Source of the DNA: Drosophila miranda
Lineage: Eukaryota > Arthropoda > Insecta > Diptera > Drosophilidae
Assembly (NCBI RefSeq): GCF_003369915.1
Contig: NW_022881603.1
Location: 14,171,593 to 14,235,592 of the forward strand
Direction: 5' to 3'
Length of the DNA: 64,000 bases
Position 1 is the first letter of the stretch. Every line of letters begins with the position of its first letter. Under the pieces are notes generated by a model. That model did no database searches. It saw nothing but the letters and a program-made list of their open reading frames with translations, and was not told the DNA's origin. Below, piece by piece: positions 11,301-20,052 of the stretch. A program made the translations under genes and the position numbers.

Positions 11301-11646
11301 CGGTGTCCAAAAGGCCGACTACCGTGTTACCCAGTAGAGTGACTTGGGCATATGGGCGGAAGTCATGGAGTTTCCCAATTACTGTCTCTAATAGCATCTT
11401 GCGTTCGGCCCTAGTTTGACGGTTGAAGGCGATCCTACGCAATCGCGAACGAGTGCTACTTTTGCCGGGAGTGGAATAATTAATGGATTGCTGTAAGTCA
11501 GGGTGATATGACGCGGCCGGTAATAAGTTATGTAGCAATTTTGGAGTCTCATCTAATCTGTATTCGTCCCCCTCGAGACAACTTGTTTGCGTGCACTTTT
11601 CGGTTGTGCACGCGCTGCTAAGTTTTTTGTGGCATTCGAGCTGCAA
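8350..11646 (-). CDS. pol: Gypsy-type Pol polyprotein (protease, RT, RNase H, integrase)
   Basis: An open frame of 1098 residues with all Pol domains in order. Aspartic protease: LLDTGAS near residues 112-118. Reverse transcriptase: about 270-480, active-site YLDD in FIYLDDLLI. RNase H: about 555-685, with HCDASDSGVG and TEKECLA. Integrase: HHCC zinc module about 770-812 (ending CHVCKI), then a D,D-35-E core with VDFLGPYPRS, IVSDNGVQF and ASERVNRS. The frame has no own ATG at its start and lies -1 relative to gag, so it is expected to be made by ribosomal frameshifting at 11622-11628. The stop at 8350 lies 70 bp before the polypurine tract, leaving no room for env. No internal stop or missing catalytic residue was seen, so this copy may be competent. 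Confidence 0.95.
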   Translation of the reverse strand: MQLECHKKLSSACTTEKCTQTSCLEGDEYRLDETPKLLHNLLPAASYHPDLQQSINYSTPGKSSTRSRLRRIAFNRQTRAERKMLLETVIGKLHDFRPYAQVTLLGNTVVGLLDTGASVCCIGGHLAKDVMEKTEYKRLSATVKTADGKSQDIIGRLTTEVSYRGESKKITFFVVPSLSGDLYLGIDFWKAFNLLPVSLLSEQLSVLSVSDPLSRSLTVHQQKTLAAAILLFPSFAIKGLGRTTLISHSIDIADAKPIKQRHYPVSPAIENLMYNELDRMLKLGVIEESNSSWSSPVVLVRKPGKVRLCIDSRKLNDSTVKDAYPMPLIDGILARLPKAEFITSLDLKDAFWQIPLDKKSRDKTAFTVPGRPLYQFTVMPFGLTNSPQTMSRLMDKVIPANLRNEVFIYLDDLLIVSDTFERHLEVLGILATQFKIANLTLNVEKSHFCIKEVKYLGHVIGNGTINTDPDKIAAVTDFPVPRSIKQVRRFLGLTGWYHKFIRNYAALAAPLTDTLKQKRSFVWSEEAQKSFELLKERMSAAPVLHSPNFNIPFSIHCDASDSGVGAVLMQTNEDKDEVPVAFMSRKLNKCQRNYTVTEKECLAAVLAVKKFRAYIEGQEFIIITDHASLKWLMTQSDLSSRLARWSLKLQGFPFKIQHRKGSQNVVPDALSRTNTEDLSALVLSSIVDLQSEEFRSPEYVALRDKLVENASKTPDLKIVEGYIYRRAEHAAGDKVADDLCWKLWIPRGLVEETLKDAHENQLSAHCGINKTLEKLRRFYYWPNLVSDVRTYINNCHVCKITKHPNHTLRPPLGNIGTSDRFFQKLFVDFLGPYPRSRSGHIGIFIVVDHLSKFPFLKPVKKFTADVVARYLEEDLFHCFGVPETIVSDNGVQFRSEVFNALLGKYHIVHRYTAVYAPQANASERVNRSVIAAMKSYVRPDQKNWDEQLSNICCALRSSVHSAINTTPYRLAFGQHMIVDGASYRLLRNLQMLEDRTVQFGKEDSFDLIRHKAKDTMHAQHARNERTYNLRSRQVSFVNGEEIYRRNFQQSNFAKGFSAKLAPAFIKSRIRQKLGNCYYEVEDLQGKLIGKFHAKDLKQ

Positions 11647-12926
11647 CGGCGGCAGTTTGGCTTATACGTGTCAGCCAATCCACAACCAAAGCAGAAGACT
11701 CGCCGTTCTGCTAGACACTCCTGATAACGGTGGCCCTTCGCCCCGCAATTCCAACAGGAAGCTTCAATGGCAGCTACCTCTACCTCTTCAATATCAGAAC
11801 TATCGGATTCGGAAATGTGGTCTGTTTGATGTCCCAACGCACTAATGTTGCGATATTTGGGTTTCGGTATCGCCACTGAAGGTTTGTAGACTGTCCGCAT
11901 AAAAATTTCGCGTGTTCGCACCAGATGTCTTAACTGAGCAATGGTGGAAGCTGGCTCATATAATATTTCTCGCTGAACCTCAGTAAGAAGATTTGCTCTT
12001 AGAGTCTCTAACAAAGATTGCTCCGACATGGGCTGTGTGAGCCGATCTGCCAAAGAGGCGATCACACTGTAAAAATCATCGAACGACTCATTTACGAGCT
12101 GTTTACGATCTTCGATTTCCGTCCGGATTATGCGATCCGTGCGTGAATCTTTGAATTGACCCCTTAACGCTACACATAAGTCATGCCAGCGAATTTGGGA
12201 CACACTTTTGTGGTATCTCCAATACCACTCACTAGCCTTACCCTCAAATAAATTGTTCGAGTTTCGGGCTACTAGTTCGAAGTTCCCATTCATCGTTTGG
12301 TGGGTTAAGGCTTCGATTCTATAAATGAAGTCATCTATAGACATAGAATCCTTGCCATTGAATCTCAGCTTCCAATTTGCCATTATTTGACTTATACGAT
12401 CCGGACGTACCTCACCCGGCAGTGGCGCCTGACTAAAGATTTGACCATAATCCCGTGTCTGATCCGAAGCTGCCTGCGAGTGTGAATTGGGCAATAAAGG
12501 CTGTATATTATGCTGCTCAACGTGTGTCCCTGATGACAACTGTTCTATACGGATTGGGGACCTCTCTCTAGAGGAAGCTGTCGAAGCTGCTTGTAAACCT
12601 GTACTAATAGCTTGGGAAAGTTTTTCTGTTAGTTGTGCCATTGCTGCACTCATGGCTAGAGTTTGCTTTGCCATTTCTGCTGAAATTGTGCCTGCCATCA
12701 CCGTGTACAAAACATCACTTGCCGCTCTATTGCTCGTAGTCGGCGTGGAAGCATCTAAATTCTCCTGATCTGGTGGAGGGTCAGGCATGGTTGCAGTTTC
12801 GACTGGTTTGGTTTTCGATCTAGTAGTCAGTGAGTGAGAAATAGACGGTGCTCTTTGGTTCGAAGTTGTGGGACGTTCAATGTCTTTTAGGTTAATCACT
12901 TTTTCAGGGCTTCGTTTAACCGGCAT
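11553..12926 (-). CDS. gag: Gypsy-type Gag protein
   Basis: 457 residues starting at the ATG at 12926. The N-terminal third is Ser/Thr/Pro-rich and disordered. A retrotransposon Gag (Ty3/gypsy capsid) domain spans about 180-330 (NWKLRFNGKDSMSIDDFIYR, FEGKASEWYWRY). The C terminus holds two Cys-rich motifs: a CCHC knuckle CWNCGAKGHRYQEC and a second FCFGCGLADTYKPNC lacking the His. It would form the cytoplasmic particle and bind the RNA. The last 31 codons overlap pol in the -1 frame, with a canonical slippery site inside the overlap. It is preceded by a ~790-bp leader. Confidence 0.92.
   Translation of the reverse strand: MPVKRSPEKVINLKDIERPTTSNQRAPSISHSLTTRSKTKPVETATMPDPPPDQENLDASTPTTSNRAASDVLYTVMAGTISAEMAKQTLAMSAAMAQLTEKLSQAISTGLQAASTASSRERSPIRIEQLSSGTHVEQHNIQPLLPNSHSQAASDQTRDYGQIFSQAPLPGEVRPDRISQIMANWKLRFNGKDSMSIDDFIYRIEALTHQTMNGNFELVARNSNNLFEGKASEWYWRYHKSVSQIRWHDLCVALRGQFKDSRTDRIIRTEIEDRKQLVNESFDDFYSVIASLADRLTQPMSEQSLLETLRANLLTEVQREILYEPASTIAQLRHLVRTREIFMRTVYKPSVAIPKPKYRNISALGHQTDHISESDSSDIEEVEVAAIEASCWNCGAKGHRYQECLAERRVFCFGCGLADTYKPNCRRCSSNATKNLAARAQPKSARKQVVSRGTNTD
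11589..11628 (-). promoter_or_regulatory. Programmed -1 frameshift site: slippery heptamer plus hairpin
   Basis: On the minus strand the gag frame reads ACA AAA AAC, giving the slippery heptamer A AAA AAC (11628-11622). Eight nucleotides later comes a perfect 8-bp stem, GCGTGCAC and GTGCACGC (plus-strand 11606-11613 and 11589-11596), closing a 9-nt loop. After a -1 slip the ribosome enters the open pol frame. Heptamer type and 8-nt spacer are those of known retroviral -1 sites. Confidence 0.88.
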
Positions 12927-13717
12927 TGCTCTTGACTCGCTTAATTAAATTAATTTTGTATAACGCAAAAAAAAATTGTATAAAAGAAGGAATTTGTATA
13001 AACTGTTTGGTTGCCATGCTATCGTTTCATATGGTTGTGACGGTCTTAATCAGCTGTTCTAATGTGAGCTTGTCAATATAGTACAGATTAGAATAGAAAA
13101 CGAAAAGAGTACACGATAAAATATTATTTTCCGCCAGTGGCGGCTACGCTGTAACTCACTAAGCTCCAGCAAACAATATTAGGAAGTATACATAAGTGAA
13201 AACACAAAGGAAGCAAAGAAGGAAGGGAGATATGTTACATAGGAGTGAACTTTCCTGAGAAGGTATCACGATTCCAAATGCAACTGATAGGTATGATTGT
13301 CCTCAAGCAAAGGTAAACGGGATGGCCGTAGGTCTTGACTCCACGTGTAACCAATAAGCAACGCCTACTATGCAGTATGAACAATCCACCCAAGGATTCT
13401 AATGACTTTATACTATTAAATTTTGGAGTTATAACCATTTAAAGTTATAACGCTTCCAGAAACTCTCCATAAAGCACATGAGTTAACTGTTTTAGTGGAG
13501 TCCAGGTAGTAAAGCAATTTTAAGCTTTAGCTATCTCCATAGAGCTCTAACCATTAACAGAACAAGGAACCGAGAACCAATCGAACAAGTGTTAGGAACT
13601 ATATTATCAGATGTAATTGATAAGAATGAAGACTATCGGTTGGGGTCAGCCAGGATGGCTGCTTCGAGCCCCACGTTGGGCGCCAAATAAGATTATAATA
13701 TATCTATAAGTTAGAAC
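12927..13717 (-). other. 5' leader of gypsy element
   Basis: Untranslated leader between the 5' LTR and gag. Apart from the primer binding site at its upstream end, no coding or repeat signal is visible. Confidence 0.75.
13668..13685 (-). promoter_or_regulatory. Primer binding site, tRNA-Lys type
   Basis: Minus-strand TGGCGCCCAACGTGGGGC is the classic complement to the tRNA-Lys(1,2) 3' end. It lies about 32 nt inside the LTR edge, farther than the few bases usual for gypsy elements. Confidence 0.85.
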
Positions 13718-15979
13718 TGTAGCATACAACGTATAGCGATACGCTATCATAACGAGCTGATCTTATTGTAGCGACCAGAGGAGCACGCGCTGGTTCCGGC
13801 TTCTCTTTGTCGTCGGCAAGGGGGGGTGAGGATTTACCACTGTGCTACCTGCTCGCATTGGATACATATAATAATATTGATTTCGCGTGCTGTTTTCCTC
13901 CCTAACACATGATCGATCGGACTGGCCATACAGAAAAGAAACTACCAAGAGTGACAAGCTATGCACACATAGAGGTTGCTCTGCAAAGAAAACAGAACAT
14001 GCTGAAGTACGGGTTGGGCTGCTGAGTAGCTGTAGGTGTAGCAGCGTTTTGCCCACCCTACCTTGACCATCTGGGCCGCAAAGCCATATTAGTGGCCGAT
14101 GATCCCTAAATCCCCCAGACTCACTTCATTTCCATAATCCACTCGGCATGGCGCCCTAAAATAATTTAGTTCATTATCGATTTCATTTTAAAACTTATTT
14201 ATTACTTGAAACAGGGGCATTTCCCTACTTTACTTAAACTCCCAATTGACTCAATAACTATTTTAGCGAACAACAGGATTCGAGAATATTCCAGGTTGGA
14301 AATTAAAATAATACTAATAATAATTAAAATAGAAGAATTATAACTAAATAGAAAAAAAAGAATTAAATGTGTATATAATAAAAAAACAGTATATGTATAT
14401 AGGAGGTAGCCGCTAAACTGGCATACAAATTTAACAGAGCATTTGTGACAACAACAAAAAACCCATGGTTACTGTTCTTGCTATCTCTTCCGGCATGTGG
14501 ATCTGCCCAACTGTTTTACCTCTCCCCCTCTTTCTTTCCTATACCTCTCCTTCTCTCACGCTCATGCATGCAATTTATTTAGAGTAAAGCAATATTCTTT
14601 CACTTACGTGCCATCCATCTCCAAAAGCGCTTTTGTCGAAGACGATCCGCTTGCTATAATTGCTGTAAATGTAATTTTATTGGGAGAGCACAACAACAAA
14701 AAGAGAAAAGAAGAGAAAGAACAAGGCGCGCAGAGGCTTTCGGAGGACTGCTTTTTTTCTTTGCTTTTGACCATTGATATTGTATTTCTATTCCCTTATG
14801 CCTTTCTTTTCTTTGGGCTCCACATAGGGCTAGCCCTTACGGTTTAAGGGAAAAGGAAAGCAAGACTGAATTAACGGCGCTACACTGCCGAAAGGGGAGC
14901 AAGGTATTTGTATTCGGACTCACTAAGACCTTGCCTATTGGCTCATGGGTATAATTTTGATCTGGGTTTTTATTTCCTCTACTTTTTTTTCACTAAGCCA
15001 GGTCGGCCGAGGGCAAGATATTTACGCAAAAAAACTTGGGGGCCAAAAAAAAATGTTCAATATTCCGCTTTTAGTTTCGCAGCTTCCCGGCGCCGACGAT
15101 GCTGCTGATGCACTGAGTCGGACCCACAGCTGGAGCGGCGGACTCTCTGCCTTGCGCTTCTCTGCGCCAGCGGCGAATTCGATCGGTTCTTGTGTTTTTT
15201 TTTTTTCGGGAGCGCAGTCTCTTCTCTTCCCTTTCTATGGCCAGCTGGTTGTGGCTGCGGCCGGCTCGGTCATCGATCCCAATTATCTTTTTCCGCTATT
15301 CTCCCTTGGAAATCTGCTTGGCACAACGTTCCAATTCTGTAATACAAGAAAACCCATGTTCCATTTAACACTACCTAGCGACACCTAAACCCCAATGTCC
15401 AACTTACCGCTATGTGGCGATTGGCACTCTTGTTATATTAACTGGAAAATAGCCGTCCGAAACAAAAAAAAGAGACCACTTTCGGATGCCTTGCCTCCGG
15501 CGTGGGGTCAGAATGGAACGCCCCCTTACTGGGGTGGCAAATTTCTTTTCGATTTCTTTATGGTATAATTTGAAAGCAACACGATTCTTTTGTTTGTCTT
15601 TTTTTTCTTTGATTTAGCACTGGCGCGAGGTTTAGTTATGTTTTTCCGCTAATATTTCCTCTTTCCACCACAAACACTACCTTCTGAAGTGGGGCCCAAA
15701 ATCGAAAAGAGCGACCGTAGCTGGACTTGCATTCACGAACCCTCCTAACAGCGAAAGTGCCAACCACCATTTCCCTCGAGTTAACATAACCGCGGCCGAC
15801 TCTCTCCCGAGTCCGACCGTCTGCCCAAAAAGTACCCGTCGATCACGAGCAATAGGGGCGCTAAACGCAATTACGATATTCCCTGGATTTAAAATTTTTG
15901 ATTAGTTTTTTTTTTTCCGTTCTTTTATTTTTGTTGTTGTTGTAGTAATATTTTTGTGGCTGGTTCAAGCGTCACTACA
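13718..15979 (-). repeat. 5' LTR of gypsy element
   Basis: 2262 bp. On the minus strand it starts TGTAGTGACG and ends ATGCTACA. It should hold the promoter for the element. Confidence 0.93.
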
Positions 15980-17033
15980 CAGTACTGGATACTCAAAGGA
16001 AAAAACATGGCCAGAAGTATTGTGCAGAACTGCGTGAAATGCACTAGAGCCAAGCCCAAACTACTAGAACAAATCATGGGAAATCTGCCACCTCTTCGAG
16101 TCACCCAAGCATGGCCATTCCTCAATTCTGGTGTTGACTACTGTGGACCATTCAAAATCCACTATAAAACTCGAGGAAAGAATCCTAATACAGCGTACAT
16201 AGCTATATTTTGTTGTTTCGCGACTAAAGCAGTACATCTAGAGCTTGTCAGTGATCTCACCACAGAAGCATTTTTAGCGGCACTTCGGCGGTTCATCTCT
16301 CGTCGAGGAAAATGTCAAGTGCTCCATTGCGACAATGCTACGAACTTCGTAGGAGCCAGGAACAAACTTCAAGAGTTAGAAGAAGCCATATTCTCGGAAA
16401 ATGCAAAGGAACACATTGTACGAGAGTGCAACAACAAAGGGGTACAATTTAAATTTATACCTCCTCGCGCACCACACTTCGGCGGTTTATGGGAAGCTGC
16501 AGTAAAATCTGCCAAACATCTCCTCTTAAAAAATGTGACGACGGCAAATTTAACCTATGAGGAGTTAGAAACGGTTATAGTCGAAATAGAGGCCATACTA
16601 AACTCTCGACCATTAACACCAATATCTGACAACCCAAACGACGTAACAGCACTAACGCCAGGGCATTTCCTGATAGGAGAGCCGTTAACCGCACAAGCTG
16701 ACAGTGAGCCATCCCAGCAACCAAAGACGATAGGAAATCGATGGCAAGCAGTTTCAAAATTGAAGCACTCATTCTGGACACAATGGTCCAATGAATACCT
16801 TCAGCAGTTGCAACAGCGTCAAAAGTAGAGGAAGTCTTCGGCTAACATTAAGGAAGGAACATTAGTAATACTAAAGGAAGACAATACACCAGTATTACAA
16901 TGGCCACTAGGAAGAATTATTCGATTGTTTCATGGCAAGGACAATTTTGTACGAGTGGTGGAAGTAAAAACGGCAAAGGGGATTTTCAAACGAGAGATCC
17001 AACATGTAGCTCCACTATTTAACGAAGAGTAAC
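15980..17033 (+). pseudogene. Pao integrase core and C-terminal pol domain, nonsense-interrupted
   Basis: Continues the fragment ending at 6006. It starts with the second half of the zinc module (CVKCTRAKP), followed by the integrase core with DYCGPF, HCDNATNF and PPRAPHFGGLWEAAVK, the BEL/Pao form of the D,D,E domain. An in-frame TAG at 16826 follows LQQRQK. The same frame then continues to 17033 with the pol C-terminal domain (DUF5641-like: LQWPLGRI, GKDNFVRVVEVKT). Together with the upstream frameshift this marks an inactive pol. Confidence 0.85.
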
Positions 17034-17134
17034 CCACACATAAACATCGGATAGATGATCCATCAGAAAACGAAGAATCATCCGAGGACAGACAACCTAG
17101 GAAAAGGACACAGCCCAATAAGTTGTCGTTAACC

Positions 17135-18859
17135 ATGACAATGCTTGTAATGTTGTTTCTGGTACCGTTAGCAATGGCACAGTCAATCAACATAACCCAG
17201 TTGGGATCAAAACCGGGTATATACTTTGAAAGAGTTGGAACCAGCCAACTTGCGACAACTGACTGGACCATCATTGTCTACTACAATTTAAAGCCCTATT
17301 GGAAAGACATGAACACATTCACCATGGGGACTACAAAAATTGGACATCTATGCACACAACTTCAACTAGTAGACGCATGCACCAGTATGTATCAGCACTT
17401 CAAACATATAGAAGAGGACCTGCAAGCTGAAAATACATTAATAGCAAGAACACGGAGGCAAAGGGCACCGCTGGACATCATTGGAAACATCGCAAGCAGT
17501 TTATTTGGCGTACTAGACTCAACATATGCCCGTGAAATGTCGGAAACTATAGCAAAGGTTAAGGATAACGAGGATCACCTATTAACCTTGCTTAAAAATC
17601 AAACATCATTGATTGACTCTACAATCAATGTGATAAAACGGGATGAAATCTCAAATTCCAAACGATTAAGTCGAATTGAGGATTTTATCACCGAGTCAAA
17701 GGGAAGGGCTGATCATTTTAGCGGCTTTCAGTGGTACATTACATTGTCTACTCAGTTGACTCTATTATCTTCAAATCTTCAACGAATGCAAGCAGAAATT
17801 ATCAATGTCTTGACAGATATCCGACACAATACAATTAGCCCTATGCTAATATCACCCCGACAACTCAAGGAACAACTGGAACAGATACGGGATCATTTAA
17901 GTCCAGGACAATCACTTCCAGTAACTCCCGACAATATGCTCATGGTGTACCAGATGATGAAAGCTGAAGGCACTATAATAGAGGATCATGCAATTATCAA
18001 GGTGACATTTCCATTAGTCTCAGCAAACGAACTGGAAATATAGAAATTGACAGCGATTCCGGTGCCAAATAAAAATGGGATAAGCATGTTTGAAATAAAA
18101 ACACCATATATGGCAATCAATAGTCACAGTGACGAATTCGTTGAACTATCAGAGACTGAATTTAAAAACAGTCATCAAAGAGCAAACAATGACTTTGTTT
18201 GCTATAATAAACAAACAATGTTCTCAGCCGAAACAAGTTGTGAATTACAAATGTTTCACAATAAAACGGACTCATCATGTCACCTAGTCAACACAAAAAA
18301 ATCATTTTTATGGTTGAGCATGCATAAAAGAAATCGATGGATTTTTGCAACAAAGTCATCATTAAAGCTGTCAGCGGTATGTGCAGATGGCATTTCGGAT
18401 ATCAAGCTACAACACTCAGGAATATTGATCGCCGAACCTGGATGCATCATTCGGAATTCGCTAATGACTGTCACAAGTCAGAGCACATTGGAAACTAATC
18501 TGCAGTTATCATACGCTCGTTTCGGAGATAGTGACCTCAACGAAACATCAACTGAACGTTCTACAAATAAAGTTTCAAGGAACGATGAAAAGCTGAACTA
18601 CAAGGAGCTATATCAAATAGAAACGAATCTGCTACCACCTAAAAGTTTCAAGTTACCCCACAATCTTGAAACCATTGATCATCATCATATTGCCATATAC
18701 ATTGCACTGCTTTTGATCATGATCATTTTAATGTTTCATCTGGTTAAAAGGTGGTACACAGCAAGACTCCCTTCTCAGCAGAGACATACACTTAGCTCAT
18801 CAGCTAGTGAAGAAAACGCACCAAGGCATCCATTCACAATCAATATTGATGATGGTTGA
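17135..18859 (+). pseudogene. Pao env-like glycoprotein, interrupted by one stop
   Basis: A hydrophobic signal-peptide-like start (MTMLVMLFLVPLAMAQ) leads into an ectodomain. A basic furin-like site (RTRRQR, about 17449-17466) precedes a hydrophobic segment, as in insect errantiviral and baculoviral F-type fusion proteins. A coiled-coil region, several Cys residues and a single C-terminal membrane segment (IYIALLLIMIILMF) follow. An in-frame TAG at 18041-18043 divides it into about 302 and 270 residues. Env genes occur in a minority of BEL/Pao elements, roo among them (from memory). This copy cannot make the full protein. Confidence 0.8.
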
Positions 18860-18886
18860 GCATACTATGTTCAACGGCCGGGAGGA

Positions 18887-19434
18887 TGTACGATTTAAAT
18901 TAAAATACAAAATCGTATGATTAGACCTAGACAAATAGCTAGCCTTAAAAAGATTTCACAGCCACCTAAATAAATAAACGATAATATGCTCTAAATATAA
19001 ATATGTGACATGCACTACTGACCTAAATAACTATACAACGGACAGCTGCATGCATTTGTGTACATACACTGTTAAGATATTTACAGCACTATCATTAAAC
19101 ACAGTCTGGATGACCTGCATGTGGTCAAATCTCACACCATCTGCATGATAACCATTGTGACCGTCATAAATCTGACCCTTGGAATATTCCACTGTTGGAT
19201 TTGTAGTAATTGCTTAGTCCTAAATATATATAACACATTTCCCTAGCAATATTATACTCAGAACTAATTAAAAATACCTAATATCCTAAGTAAACAATTA
19301 TACTCATAGAACTTGTATATAAACCTCGCATTTTACCAAATAAAATCAGTACGAAAGAAAACTCTGTCGTATTCACATCTCCGAAGCCCAATTTGTTCAA
19401 GTACCGATTGCGGCGACCATTTGTTACTGGTACA
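18887..19434 (+). repeat. Probable 3' LTR of the Pao element
   Basis: Follows the purine tract GGCCGGGAGG after env. It starts TGTAC and a candidate end GTACA at 19430-19434 makes a 5-bp inverted terminus. AATAAA lies near 19340. The partner LTR is absent, so the boundaries are inferred. Confidence 0.5.
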
Positions 19435-20052
19435 TGAACCGGTAGCATACAAATTTACATTTTCAGCATACGATTGTCTTATTGGCAATCACCACAAAAT
19501 CAAGTGAATCTACATCAACAGATTCATTTGATTTATTCACACTGGCCACTTTTACCCGAGAGCAGGGATATGCTTCAACCACGGCCTCTGGTCCAATGGA
19601 CACTTGAAAATGCATTCTCGACGGCTGGTTTTCTACATTCTTTTTGTTTTACTCGGTTTAATAGATACGTACGTGTCTTTTTGTGTCTACATCTCTTCAC
19701 AGCATTAAGATTTGTCATTAGTTTTTTAAATAATACAAATCGTTTGCATAAATACGCTAAACTGAATAATTTAACAGATCGGCACACTATTAGTATACAC
19801 AAGTTAATGAACATTTCCATTAAAGTTGTGTGGTTTTTGTGTATAAGGTAATTCACAAAAATTTAATCTACGAATCAGGCAAAGTAAAAAAATGATACGA
19901 GAGTATATACATAAGAAAGCTAACCATAAAGAGAATTAACTATGAACGACTAAATACTAAACTAAACAACTAATTTTGAATGCGCATGCATAACATGTTT
20001 GGTTGACTAGAATTGCACACGATAGCTGCTTCCGCGGCTCCTCCGATGCGCA
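19435..20052. other. Intergenic: Pao end to kinase-like gene 3' end
   Basis: A/T-rich. Contains the 3' untranslated region of the minus-strand kinase-like gene on its right side; nothing else recognised. Confidence 0.5.

Larger units (their letters stand above)
6007..15979 (-). mobile_element. Osvaldo/Ulysses-type gypsy LTR retrotransposon, nearly intact
   Basis: Total length 9973 bp, with 2262-bp LTRs at both ends and a 4-bp target duplication CAGT (6003-6006 and 15980-15983). LTR ends form a TGTAG/CTACA inverted repeat. Gag and Pol are both open and there is no env. The very long LTRs, a tRNA-Lys type primer site and 4-bp duplication match the Osvaldo/Ulysses lineage (Ulysses of D. virilis has ~2.1-kb LTRs). 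I count about 11 substitutions and 2 homopolymer length changes between LTRs (roughly 0.5%), so insertion is young. It sits inside the Pao integrase coding region. Confidence 0.93.
5306..19434 (+). mobile_element. Decayed env-bearing BEL/Pao (roo-like) element, split by gypsy insertion
   Basis: Two blocks, 5306-6006 and 15980-19434, read as one element once the 9973-bp gypsy insertion is removed. RNase H tail and integrase zinc region are left of it; integrase core, C-terminal pol domain, env and a probable 3' LTR are right of it. The 5' LTR, gag, protease and RT are missing, so the copy is 5'-truncated. It carries a frameshift near 5650 and nonsense codons at 16826 and 18041, so it is much older than its inserted gypsy element. 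Confidence 0.8.
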
